DNA from: an uncultured Clostridia bacterium
GTDB lineage: Bacteria > Bacillota > Clostridia > TANB77 > CAG-508
Direction of reading: 5' to 3'
Assembly (NCBI GenBank): GCA_944388615.1
Contig: CALXJL010000019.1
Coordinates: forward strand, 1-18,093
DNA length: 18,093 nt
Every line of letters starts with the position of its first letter. The first letter of the stretch is position 1. The notes under the pieces are model-generated. The model did no database searches and was not told the origin of the DNA. It was given only the letters and a program-made list of their open reading frames with translations. Positions 1 to 7,134 of this stretch are shown piece by piece. The position numbers were made by a program, and so were the translations under genes.

Positions 1-40
1 CATATAAATTTCTCCTTTACATAGGAGTATCAATGCTCCT
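1..40 (-). promoter_or_regulatory. Ribosome binding site and start codon of a gene leaving the window on the left, with possible SD-masking hairpin
   Basis: Read on the minus strand, a strong Shine-Dalgarno AAAGGAGA (18 to 11) stands 7 nt before an ATG at 3 to 1, so a minus-strand gene begins exactly at the window edge; only its start codon is visible. Just upstream in the transcript are AGGAG (40-36), CTCCT (27-23) and then the AGGAG of the SD (16-12). The middle CTCCT can pair either with the upstream AGGAG or with the SD, 5 bp each, so two exclusive hairpins are possible. The start signal is clear. Any regulatory role of the hairpins is inference. Confidence 0.55.
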
Positions 41-114
41 GCTATTAATTAATATTCAAAATAACTTGTATTTTTTCCCAAAAAAGCTTTAATTCTTTTA
101 GATCTTATGAATAG

Positions 115-498
115 ATATATACCCAACACACACCACATGGTGTTGATGTATATCCACAATCTGCTGCCGGAGTTCCTTTTACAGCAGCATATATTGCGAC
201 AAAAGGAGATCCTATAGCAAACCTACAAGAAGATTTAGCAGCAGAACAAAAAGCACGTGCAACTTATGAAAAATTAATTGATTTATGTAAAGATGATCCA
301 GATGTAATTGATCCTTTAAGATTTTTAAGACAAAGAGAAATAGTTCACTTCCAAAGATTTGGTGAAGCTTTACGTGGTGTTCAAGATAAACTAGCAGAAA
401 AAAGATTTTACATGAATAATTGTACCAATGCCATGACTAATTGCACTAATTTTAATCAAATAAAAAAAGATATGAATCACGACAATTGTGATATGTAA
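115..498 (+). pseudogene. cotJC: 5'-truncated CotJC-type manganese catalase (spore coat) remnant
   Basis: This open frame has no start codon, because an in-frame TAG lies at 112-114, yet from about 121 it reads as the C-terminal half of a CotJC/manganese-catalase protein. Recognisable pieces are YPQSAAGVPFTAAYI, KGDPIANLQEDLAAEQKAR and REIVHFQRFGEALR. The Glu in AEQKAR and the His in REIVHFQRF correspond to dimanganese ligands of the ferritin-like four-helix bundle (family knowledge). The N-terminal half, with the other ligands, is absent: about 127 residues remain where the family has about 190. The last ~35 residues form an unusual Asn/Cys-rich tail ending at TAA 498. The sequence upstream of 112 looks non-coding, so this is a deletion or rearrangement junction rather than a simple frameshift. 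In Bacillus, CotJC belongs to the cotJABC spore-coat operon; no cotJA or cotJB is seen here. An assembly chimera cannot be excluded. Confidence 0.75.
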
Positions 499-545
499 AA
501 ATTCCATAGATAATCTCTATTAAAATTTTGTGAAGTCAAACAAAT

Positions 546-576
546 AAGACATGATAGAAAATATTCATCATGTCTT
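546..576. terminator. Shared terminator hairpin between convergent genes
   Basis: A perfect 10-bp inverted repeat, AAGACATGAT / ATCATGTCTT, has an 11-nt loop. It sits between the end of the plus-strand catalase remnant (498) and the end of the minus-strand cohesin gene (586). Reading plus it is followed by TGTTCTTC, and reading minus by ATTTGTTTG. The T-tracts are imperfect but present both ways, so it probably terminates both convergent transcripts. Confidence 0.6.
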
Positions 577-585
577 GTTCTTCAT

Positions 586-1815
586 CTATTTCTTTAATAC
601 TTTTCCTCTTTTTCGTGATATAACAACAGCAATTACTACACAAACTAATCCTGCTATTATAACAATTATCACATTTATTATTCCATTTTTTTCTTCTTCT
701 TCATTTTGTTCTAATTCAATATTTTCTAAATTTTCATCTACTACAGTATTAGTTAATAATGCTGATAACCTCTCAGCCTGATTTTTATTTTCTTCTTCTT
801 CTTTTATTTGTTCTTCCTGAGATCTTCTATGAGCAGTAATAATATATTTTTTTACACTAATATTATCTTCCGCTTTTACTGTTATTGTTATAGTATTATC
901 CCCTATCTTCAAATTATCTTTTCCTTGTATTGTTGCACTTGCTTTCATGTTTTCTGGAATTGCTAATATATTTAAAGATTCTGTATCATTATCTACCTCG
1001 ATATTATAGTTTGTTATATTATTATCAAAACTAGGATATAATAAACTATTTTCTACTGCTAATGTCTCTAAATTAGTATTTGCCGCTTTTTCATTTGTTG
1101 TTTTTGTAACTGTTATTGTATAATTTGTTATATTTTTTTTATTTGGAGATTTTACTTCTATATTAATTGTATTTATGCCCATTTTCAATCCTGTATTTCC
1201 TGTAATTTTCACCTCTGCTCCATCTTCTTCTGGAATTGCTGTTACTTCCAAAGAATCTATATTATTATTTGCTATAAAATAATAATCTGTTACATCATTT
1301 TCAAAATATGGAGACATACCTTCATGATTTAATCTTAATGATTGCAATTTACTATTATTCTCATCTGTAGTCTTTTTTTGCTTGCTTCTAATGGTTATTT
1401 CCATTTGATCATTTTGTGTTTCAATTATTTTTCCATTTTTATCATAAAATTCCCCACCTACTGCTATTGTAGAAGTTCCCTCTTGTTTAGCTTTTAATGA
1501 AAAACTTGCAACTACCTCTCCTGATTGTTTTGGTGTGTTTCCACCATTTTCATCAAACCATGAAAATATTATACGATTATTTATATTATTACTACCTTCA
1601 GATGAACTTACAAATTCTAATTTTTCAGTATCATATATAACCTCTAATTGCATTGCTGATATGCTAATATCTTCAATTTTTATGCTTACTTCAAAAGTTT
1701 CTCCTTGTAGTATTTCTTTATTATCTGTGATTAACAATACTTTTCCCACAGCTAAACTTTTATTACTTAATCCCAAAATGATCAGTAAAAACAATATACT
1801 TATAATTTTTTTCAT
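586..1815 (-). CDS. Membrane-anchored cohesin-domain protein with two cadherin-like domains
   Basis: The 409-aa protein has a signal peptide (residues 1-22). A cohesin-like beta-sandwich follows at about 24-140, with the pattern MQLEVIYDTEKLEFVSS and then FSWFDENGG. Two cadherin-like beta-sandwich domains (PF12733-like) come next, at about 155-240 (SLRLNHEGMSPYFENDVTDY) and 247-331 (TLAVENSLLYPSFDNNITNY). A Glu/Asn-rich, partly coiled stretch leads to one transmembrane helix at about 378-399 and a basic tail (SRKRGKVLKK). There is no LPxTG motif, so it should be held by the membrane. The cohesin resembles that of the LPKTG protein at 4531-5694 (LEFVSSSEG versus LEYVSSEGG, FDENGG versus FDTSGG). 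The start is set by AAAGGAG 9 nt before the ATG; the gap to the upstream dockerin gene is 15 bp, so it is the last gene of the operon. Inferred role: surface receptor for a dockerin enzyme. It could instead be a plain Ig-fold adhesin. Confidence 0.8.
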   Translation of the reverse strand: MKKIISILFLLIILGLSNKSLAVGKVLLITDNKEILQGETFEVSIKIEDISISAMQLEVIYDTEKLEFVSSSEGSNNINNRIIFSWFDENGGNTPKQSGEVVASFSLKAKQEGTSTIAVGGEFYDKNGKIIETQNDQMEITIRSKQKKTTDENNSKLQSLRLNHEGMSPYFENDVTDYYFIANNNIDSLEVTAIPEEDGAEVKITGNTGLKMGINTINIEVKSPNKKNITNYTITVTKTTNEKAANTNLETLAVENSLLYPSFDNNITNYNIEVDNDTESLNILAIPENMKASATIQGKDNLKIGDNTITITVKAEDNISVKKYIITAHRRSQEEQIKEEEENKNQAERLSALLTNTVVDENLENIELEQNEEEEKNGIINVIIVIIAGLVCVVIAVVISRKRGKVLKK

Positions 1816-1830
1816 ATTCCCACACTCCTT

Positions 1831-3840
1831 TTACTGCTGTATGATAGCAAGTTGTAAAATATGTCTTTGTATTAATAATAAATCTACTGATGAAGGTGCT
1901 TTTCCGTTTTTATTTATATTCCCTGCTTTTTGATAAATATCTCCCAATTTTTCTATTTCTAAAATGTGTCTTTGTAATACTAATAAATCTACACTATTTA
2001 TTTTTCCATCACCATTTACATCACCATAGAAAATTACGGTTAATTCTCTTATTATATCATTATTTTCATCCATAAATATTATTTTCGATCCTGTTCCTAC
2101 TAATTGATTTTCAGTTAATTCATTCCCATTTTTATCTGTAATTTTTATATTATATTTACTTGTTATTTTTCCCATTAAATCTGCTACTGTATTTGTATAT
2201 GATAAACCTGAAATCTCATTTCCTGTTATAGTTAAACTTTTATCTAATATAATATCATCTTCTGAAATTGTTTCTATTACATTTACACTTATTGTATCTG
2301 TTTTATTTCCATCTTTTGTTGTTACAGTTATTTCTGCTTTTCCTTTTGATTTAGCAGTTATTTCTCCATTGTTATTAGCCTCTACAATATTGTTATCACT
2401 TGATGAAAAACTAACTTCCTTGTTTGTAGCATTTGTAGGTAAAATATTAGTAAGAAGTGTATATTTTTCTCCAATTTGCATGCTAATTTCCTCATTTAAT
2501 ACAAATTCTACAGATTGTACTGGTATATTAACAGGTTCTTTAACAATTTCTAAATAATTTTGGAATGCATATCCTATCATTCCATTATCTAATTGTACCT
2601 TGTCCCATAGCTCTCCTGCTTGTTTTCCTTTTGCAATTCTAGTCATTACTTGATTTTTATCCACAGAAGTTAGTATTTCATACGAAGTAGAAGGACCTGT
2701 TCTAATGTTTAATGTAGTTTCAACATTTGCATATACTTTTGTATTATCAGCTTCAAAATCACTATCTAATATAGATGGTCTTGATACTGGAGTATCTGGC
2801 ATATTATTGTATACTGGTATAATAAAACTTATATCATCACTTAATATTCCACTATTTTCATATCCTTGATATGTTAGTTTGGATTCACTATATGGTGCTA
2901 AAACATTTGTCATATATTGATGCCAAAATTTCTCACCATTTTGATTGTCATATACATGAAATTTTTGAAGGTATACAGTATTTTGTCCTAAATTTATATA
3001 ACCTGATCCTATAAATATTCCTCCACCTGTTATAGCTTTTTCTTTTGTATTCCATGGAATTAAATACTTATTCTTTGTTGCTGTAGACGCTCCTTTTCCA
3101 TCTTTAGCATATTGTAGACCATTTTTTATTGCTCCCATTGGCTCACTCGAGCTTGTTGCTCCTATATTATAAAAATTGTAAAAACCTTCAAAACCTGCTA
3201 CTTTTCCACTAATTGAACTATGTGATAAAAAAGGCCCTACTTCTTGCTTTATTCTAGATGCTAAATGATATGGACTAACCTGTGATGTTTTCCCTCCTTT
3301 TAATATTAAGTCCGAATATTTTTCTGACATTGTTATGTTATTTCCTAGGCTATCTAAATATTCTACAGTTTTTTGATAAAATTCTGTACCATATAAAATC
3401 CTTTCTACAGTATCTTTGCTATTTGCCTTTTCTTCATAGGATAAAGTTTCGAATTGTAATAATCTAACATTATTCAAAAAATTTCTTGGATCCATAGCAT
3501 ATTCTACAGCTTTTCTTGATGCATCTACCCAGCCTGCATCTACTTCTATATTGTACTCTCCTGGTGTAGTATTTTTCCATTCGTCTGAATATGATTTTGG
3601 TACTAAATTTTTACCAAAGATATTTTCATTATCTATTACATATTTCCAATCTAATTCTGTATATAATGCACTAAATTTCCATTTTGGATATTTTTTCTGT
3701 AATTCATATAAGTATGGTTTATAACTTTCTGGGAAATTTTCTATTCCTTCTAGTATTGTTGCACCATATGCTTTTGTAAAACTATAACAAGCTTGTAGGA
3801 ATATGAATATAAGTAGTATTTTAATTATTTTATTTTTCAC
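1831..3840 (-). CDS. Secreted glucosaminidase with SH3, Ig-like and C-terminal dockerin domains
   Basis: The 669-aa protein has an N-terminal hydrophobic export signal (1-26). A glucosaminidase-type catalytic region follows at about 35-320, with the family phrases WVDASRKAVEYAMDPRNFL, SPYHLASRIKQEVG (E200 is the likely catalytic Glu) and GFYNFYNIGA. Next are a bacterial SH3 domain (~367-433, LNIRTGPSTSYEIL), a BIG2-type Ig-like domain (~440-523, ending NGEITAKSKGKAEITV) and a beta-rich module (~525-605, ending VGTGSKI...). A two-repeat dockerin (606-669) closes the protein. The first dockerin repeat has an intact calcium loop, DVNGDGKINSVD; the second is degenerate. Expected role: cleaving the glycan backbone of peptidoglycan outside the cell while docked to a cohesin. 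The start is GTG, with AAAGGAGGG 5 nt upstream and only 1 nt after the sortase stop, implying translational coupling. The signal region also contains LQAC (15-18), a possible lipobox. Catalytic specificity is inferred from the family. Confidence 0.85.
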   Translation of the reverse strand: MKNKIIKILLIFIFLQACYSFTKAYGATILEGIENFPESYKPYLYELQKKYPKWKFSALYTELDWKYVIDNENIFGKNLVPKSYSDEWKNTTPGEYNIEVDAGWVDASRKAVEYAMDPRNFLNNVRLLQFETLSYEEKANSKDTVERILYGTEFYQKTVEYLDSLGNNITMSEKYSDLILKGGKTSQVSPYHLASRIKQEVGPFLSHSSISGKVAGFEGFYNFYNIGATSSSEPMGAIKNGLQYAKDGKGASTATKNKYLIPWNTKEKAITGGGIFIGSGYINLGQNTVYLQKFHVYDNQNGEKFWHQYMTNVLAPYSESKLTYQGYENSGILSDDISFIIPVYNNMPDTPVSRPSILDSDFEADNTKVYANVETTLNIRTGPSTSYEILTSVDKNQVMTRIAKGKQAGELWDKVQLDNGMIGYAFQNYLEIVKEPVNIPVQSVEFVLNEEISMQIGEKYTLLTNILPTNATNKEVSFSSSDNNIVEANNNGEITAKSKGKAEITVTTKDGNKTDTISVNVIETISEDDIILDKSLTITGNEISGLSYTNTVADLMGKITSKYNIKITDKNGNELTENQLVGTGSKIIFMDENNDIIRELTVIFYGDVNGDGKINSVDLLVLQRHILEIEKLGDIYQKAGNINKNGKAPSSVDLLLIQRHILQLAIIQQ

Positions 3841-3841
3841 T

Positions 3842-4462
3842 TTATCCCTCCTTTGCCTTTGCCTTTACTATAATTCTATATCCTGAGTCATTTGTACATG
3901 TAATTAAAGTTACATCTATATTTCCATTTGTATTTTGTGATAAACATTCTACATTTTCAGGCTTTACTTTATAAATATCGTATATTTCATAATCAACTAT
4001 ACCTATTTTTTCATCAGATAGAATGAGTGTATCTCCTATTTCTAGCTTTTTTAGATCTGTAAACATATTTTTTCTTTTACTATTATGTCCAGCTATACAA
4101 AAATTTCCTATTTGGTTTGGCTCTCCTCCCCAAAATTTTGTTACGCATTCATATAAAGCTTGTTTTGAATAATTTGCAAGTACTGGTGTATTTACTTCAA
4201 TTTTTGGTATCTCTAACCTTGCAATTACTTTATATCCTTTATATTCTTCTTGAATATCTTCTTTAGGTCTTAGTGTTACTTCAGCTTGTGGTAAAATTTG
4301 TGGTACGGATTCTTGCTTGCCACTTTCTTCTTTTGTTTTTATATTGCTTTCATAATAAATATCTTTTCCAAACCATAATAATATAAATAATGTAATAAAT
4401 ATAATTATAAATCTAATAAGATTTTGTCTTTTTTTCTTTTTTCTATTCTTTGTTCTAGACAT
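3842..4462 (-). CDS. Sortase (LPxTG transpeptidase)
   Basis: The 206-aa protein has a very basic N-terminus, one membrane anchor (~14-31) and a low-complexity linker. The sortase beta-barrel starts at about residue 78 (VIARLEIPKIEVNTPV). The catalytic triad is visible: His126 in CIAGHNS, Cys189 in TLITCTND and Arg196 in GYRIIVKA. It would cleave the LPKTG motif of a secreted protein between Thr and Gly and join it to cell-wall peptide on the outer face. Its evident substrate is the neighbouring LPKTG cohesin protein, whose gene ends 68 bp upstream. It is followed after 1 nt by the dockerin glucosaminidase gene. The start ATG has AAGGAAGG upstream. Membrane topology and the TLITC motif fit a housekeeping-like class B or D enzyme, but the class cannot be fixed by eye. 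Dedication to this operon is inference from synteny. Confidence 0.9.
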   Translation of the reverse strand: MSRTKNRKKKKRQNLIRFIIIFITLFILLWFGKDIYYESNIKTKEESGKQESVPQILPQAEVTLRPKEDIQEEYKGYKVIARLEIPKIEVNTPVLANYSKQALYECVTKFWGGEPNQIGNFCIAGHNSKRKNMFTDLKKLEIGDTLILSDEKIGIVDYEIYDIYKVKPENVECLSQNTNGNIDVTLITCTNDSGYRIIVKAKAKEG

Positions 4463-4517
4463 TTTTTATGTTTTCCTTCCTTAAAAGATCCTACTATGAA
4501 CATTCCTATTATATGAA

Positions 4518-4542
4518 GAAAGAGGAATTATTATCCTCTTTC
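4518..4542 (-). promoter_or_regulatory. Intercistronic hairpin between cohesin scaffold gene and sortase gene
   Basis: On the minus strand a perfect 9-bp stem (GAAAGAGGA / TCCTCTTTC, 7-nt loop) begins within the last codons of the LPKTG protein; the TAA stop lies in its loop. It is followed by CTTCATATAAT rather than a T-run. It is therefore more likely a partial attenuator or 3'-end mRNA stabiliser than a full terminator, and may set a high scaffold-to-sortase ratio (inference). Confidence 0.45.
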
Positions 4543-5694
4543 ATGTTTTTTGTAAATTTGATAACCTACTATTAATCCTACTAATGTTAAGCCAACTATT
4601 ATATACATATTTGTACCTGTTTTTGGTAAGACTTTTGGTGTTTCTTCTGTTAGTAAATTCTCACCATTTTCTAATGTTTCAGTTTGAGTTGTTTGTTCAT
4701 TTGATTCTTGTGTATTTGATCCTTCTGTAATAGTTGTTGTTTCTTGATTTAATCCATTAGATGTATTTTGGTTTGATTCTGGTGTAGTACCTGGAGTTGT
4801 TTCCGGATTTGATGTGCCTTCTTGATTTCCTGGTTGTGTTGGCGGTATTGGGTTATTTTTTACATCTACTGAGAACATCTTAGTAGCTATTACTGCATCT
4901 GAATCATCTCTATTTATTAGTTTAAATGTAATATCATATTTTCCTTCTTCTGAGAATGTTGTTGTTGTTTTAATTGTTTGTGTTACATCTTTTCCTCCAA
5001 GTTGATACCCTGATGCATCTCCCCATCCGCTTTGTATAATATCATGTTCTAAATGAGATTCATCTATTGCTATCATTTTTACAATTCCTCCACTTGTAGT
5101 GGAAACTTCTGCTAATAATCTAACATGTTCATAATTTTTTCCCATTGATGAAGATATTTTTATATCCATTTCTTTTTCTTGTCCTTTTAATACATCACCT
5201 GTATAATCAAGAGAAATTCCATAATCAACATATATAGGTTCAACTATAACATTTTTTACAATAGGTATTGTTATATCATCATAGTGTTCTGATGCATCTG
5301 AGTTTCCCATTCCAGATGCTGTTATAGATATATCTGTTGGGTTTGAAGTATATATATCTGATTTAGCTCTAAATGTAATACTCATATTATCTCTTGAACT
5401 GGATCCTCCTGATGTATCGAAAAATGTTACTATAACTTTATCACCTGTATTATTAGGAGTACCTCCTTCAGAACTTACATATTCTAAAACTTTATTATCA
5501 TAAGCAAATTCAAATGTATAAGCACCTAAAGCCTTTCCGAATTGCACATTAACCTTTACATTTTCATTTGGATGTACTGTCTGTTTATCAAGCCTTATAT
5601 CTAATGTATCAAGTGTTGCTGCATTTACATTTGTAAAACTAAAAATTCCAAAAACAATACTAATTATTGCAAAAATCGACATAATTTTTTTCAT
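4531..5694 (-). CDS. LPKTG-anchored cohesin-domain surface protein
   Basis: The 387-aa protein has a signal peptide (1-25, cut near VNA-A). A cohesin-like domain spans about 28-150 (VHPNENVKVNVQFGKALGAY, FEFAYDNKVLEYVSSEGG, FFDTSGG). A second beta-sandwich spans about 155-280. A Thr/Gln/Asn/Glu-rich wall-spanning linker (~284-350) leads to a textbook sorting signal: LPKTG at 356-360, a hydrophobic stretch and the basic tail KKHERG. The protein is thus expected to be attached covalently to peptidoglycan by the sortase encoded next downstream. Its cohesin is the candidate receptor for the dockerin of the glucosaminidase encoded two genes downstream. The ATG is preceded by AAAGGAGGA with a 10-nt spacer. 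It is the first gene of the four-gene operon. No convincing promoter was found in the very AT-rich leader (a weak TTTACA lies at 5792-5787). A wall-anchored adhesin with an unrelated Ig-like fold is the alternative. Confidence 0.85.
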   Translation of the reverse strand: MKKIMSIFAIISIVFGIFSFTNVNAATLDTLDIRLDKQTVHPNENVKVNVQFGKALGAYTFEFAYDNKVLEYVSSEGGTPNNTGDKVIVTFFDTSGGSSSRDNMSITFRAKSDIYTSNPTDISITASGMGNSDASEHYDDITIPIVKNVIVEPIYVDYGISLDYTGDVLKGQEKEMDIKISSSMGKNYEHVRLLAEVSTTSGGIVKMIAIDESHLEHDIIQSGWGDASGYQLGGKDVTQTIKTTTTFSEEGKYDITFKLINRDDSDAVIATKMFSVDVKNNPIPPTQPGNQEGTSNPETTPGTTPESNQNTSNGLNQETTTITEGSNTQESNEQTTQTETLENGENLLTEETPKVLPKTGTNMYIIVGLTLVGLIVGYQIYKKHERG

Positions 5695-5807
5695 TTTTCA
5701 ATTGTCCTCCTTTTGTTTTTCATATTAATATTATGTCGAATTTTTTAATTTCTATTTGTAATTTTTTATGAAATTTTATAAAAATTTGTAAAAAAATTCC
5801 ATTCAAA

Positions 5808-5882
5808 GACTGTCCCGGAGTGGACAAAATGTCCATTCCGGGACAGTCCCCAATTGGACATTTTGTCCAATTGGGGACTGTC
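5808..5882. repeat. Two interlocked 41-nt palindromes (GACTGTCCC-type repeat)
   Basis: Palindrome A (5808-5848) has 18-nt arms GACTGTCCCGGAGTGGAC / GTCCATTCCGGGACAGTC (one G-T pair) and loop AAAAT. Palindrome B (5842-5882) has perfect 18-bp arms GACAGTCCCCAATTGGAC / GTCCAATTGGGGACTGTC and loop ATTTT. They share the seven bases GACAGTC (5842-5848), so the outer stems are mutually exclusive. The element begins 1 nt after the tyrS stop codon and is much more GC-rich than its surroundings. It resembles the dispersed GGGACTGTCCC-type extragenic palindromes of Firmicutes. It may act as the 3' end of the synthetase operon, although no T-run follows. Confidence 0.85.
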
Positions 5883-5883
5883 T

Positions 5884-7107
5884 TTAAATGGATACTATTC
5901 TGAAAAAGTTTCCTTTTCCTATTTGAATAATGTCATTATTTTTTATTTGTGTTATTGTTTTATAATCTGTTATTTTTTCTCCGTTTAGTTTTACTGCTCC
6001 TTGTTCAAATAATCTTCGTAATTCTCCTTTTGATTTGTATTTTCCTGATGTTAGTATTGTATCTAATAATGCGTTACCTACTTGCATATTATCTTCATTT
6101 TTATATTGTAATTCTGGAATATCTTCTGGTGCTTCTTGCTTTTGGAATGCTGTTTTAAAATGTTCTTCTGCTTTTAATGCTAATTCTTTATTATGATATA
6201 ATGTTGTTATTTCTTTTGCAAGTTCCATTTTTATGTCTCTTGGATTTTCCCCATTTTTCAATCTTTGTTCTATTTTTTCTATTTCATCTGGATGAACATC
6301 TGTACATAAATTATAATATTTTATAATTAGTTCATCTGGAACTTTCATAACTTTTTCATACATTGTATTTGGATCTTCACTAATACCTACATAATTTCCT
6401 AGACTTTTACTCATTTTTTCCACACCATCTAGCCCTTCAAGAAGTGGCATAAATAATGTTATTTGTGGATCTTGACCATAGTCTTTTTGTATATTTCTTC
6501 CCATTAACACATTAAATGTTTGATCTGTTCCACCTAATTCTAAATCTGCTTTTATTGCAACTGAATCATATGCTTGCATTAATGGATAAAAGAATTCATG
6601 TACAGATATTGGCATATTTCCTTCATATCTCTTTTTAAAATCATCTCTTTCCAACATCCTTGCAACAGTACATTTAGAAGTAAGCTCTATTACATCTCTA
6701 AAATTCATTTTACCTAGCCACTGGCTATTGAATTTTACTGTTGTTTGATCTGGATTTAAAATTTTATATAATTGTTCTTGATATGTTTTCGCATTTTCTT
6801 CTACTTGCTCTTTTGTTAATTGTTTTCTTGTTTTTGATTTACCTGTTGGATCCCCTATCATTCCTGTGAAATCACCAATTATTACTATTACTTCATGACC
6901 TAAATCTTGTAATTGCTTCATTTTTCTTAATCCAACCGCATGTCCCAAATGCAAATCCGGTGCTGATGGATCTAGCCCTAGCTTTATTCTAAGAGGTCGA
7001 TTTTCTTCTTGTACTTTTTTTAATTTTGCCTCTATTTCCTTTTTATCTGTATAATCAGCTGCACCTTTTAACATTATTTTCATTGTTTCTTCTATATTGT
7101 AATTCAT
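5884..7107 (-). CDS. tyrS: Tyrosyl-tRNA synthetase (TyrZ-like class)
   Basis: This class I enzyme charges tRNA-Tyr with tyrosine in the cytoplasm. Visible signatures are LGLDPSAPDLHLGHAVGLRK (HLGH at 53-56), the tyrosine pocket region QAYDSVAIKADLELGGTDQ, and VEKMSKSLGNYVG (KMSKS at 231-235). A C-terminal S4 RNA-binding domain follows at about 345-407 (SKGELRRLFEQGAVKLNG). A KMSKS rather than KFGKT loop marks the TyrZ-like branch (family knowledge). The reading frame opens at a TTG at 7134, but the ATG at 7107 has GGAGAGG a few bases upstream and gives the normal family N-terminus, so 407 aa is the preferred product. It is the fourth and last gene of the metS-hisS-proS-tyrS operon. Its stop lies 1 nt from the palindromic repeat. 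No tyrosine T-box is present. Confidence 0.95.
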   Translation of the reverse strand: MNYNIEETMKIMLKGAADYTDKKEIEAKLKKVQEENRPLRIKLGLDPSAPDLHLGHAVGLRKMKQLQDLGHEVIVIIGDFTGMIGDPTGKSKTRKQLTKEQVEENAKTYQEQLYKILNPDQTTVKFNSQWLGKMNFRDVIELTSKCTVARMLERDDFKKRYEGNMPISVHEFFYPLMQAYDSVAIKADLELGGTDQTFNVLMGRNIQKDYGQDPQITLFMPLLEGLDGVEKMSKSLGNYVGISEDPNTMYEKVMKVPDELIIKYYNLCTDVHPDEIEKIEQRLKNGENPRDIKMELAKEITTLYHNKELALKAEEHFKTAFQKQEAPEDIPELQYKNEDNMQVGNALLDTILTSGKYKSKGELRRLFEQGAVKLNGEKITDYKTITQIKNNDIIQIGKGNFFRIVSI

Positions 7108-7134
7108 ATTTTCCTCTCCAATCTTTTTATGCAA

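Noticed and set aside
5808..5882. CRISPR array
   Set aside because: There are only two units, each a self-complementary palindrome overlapping the next, with no spacers and no cas genes.
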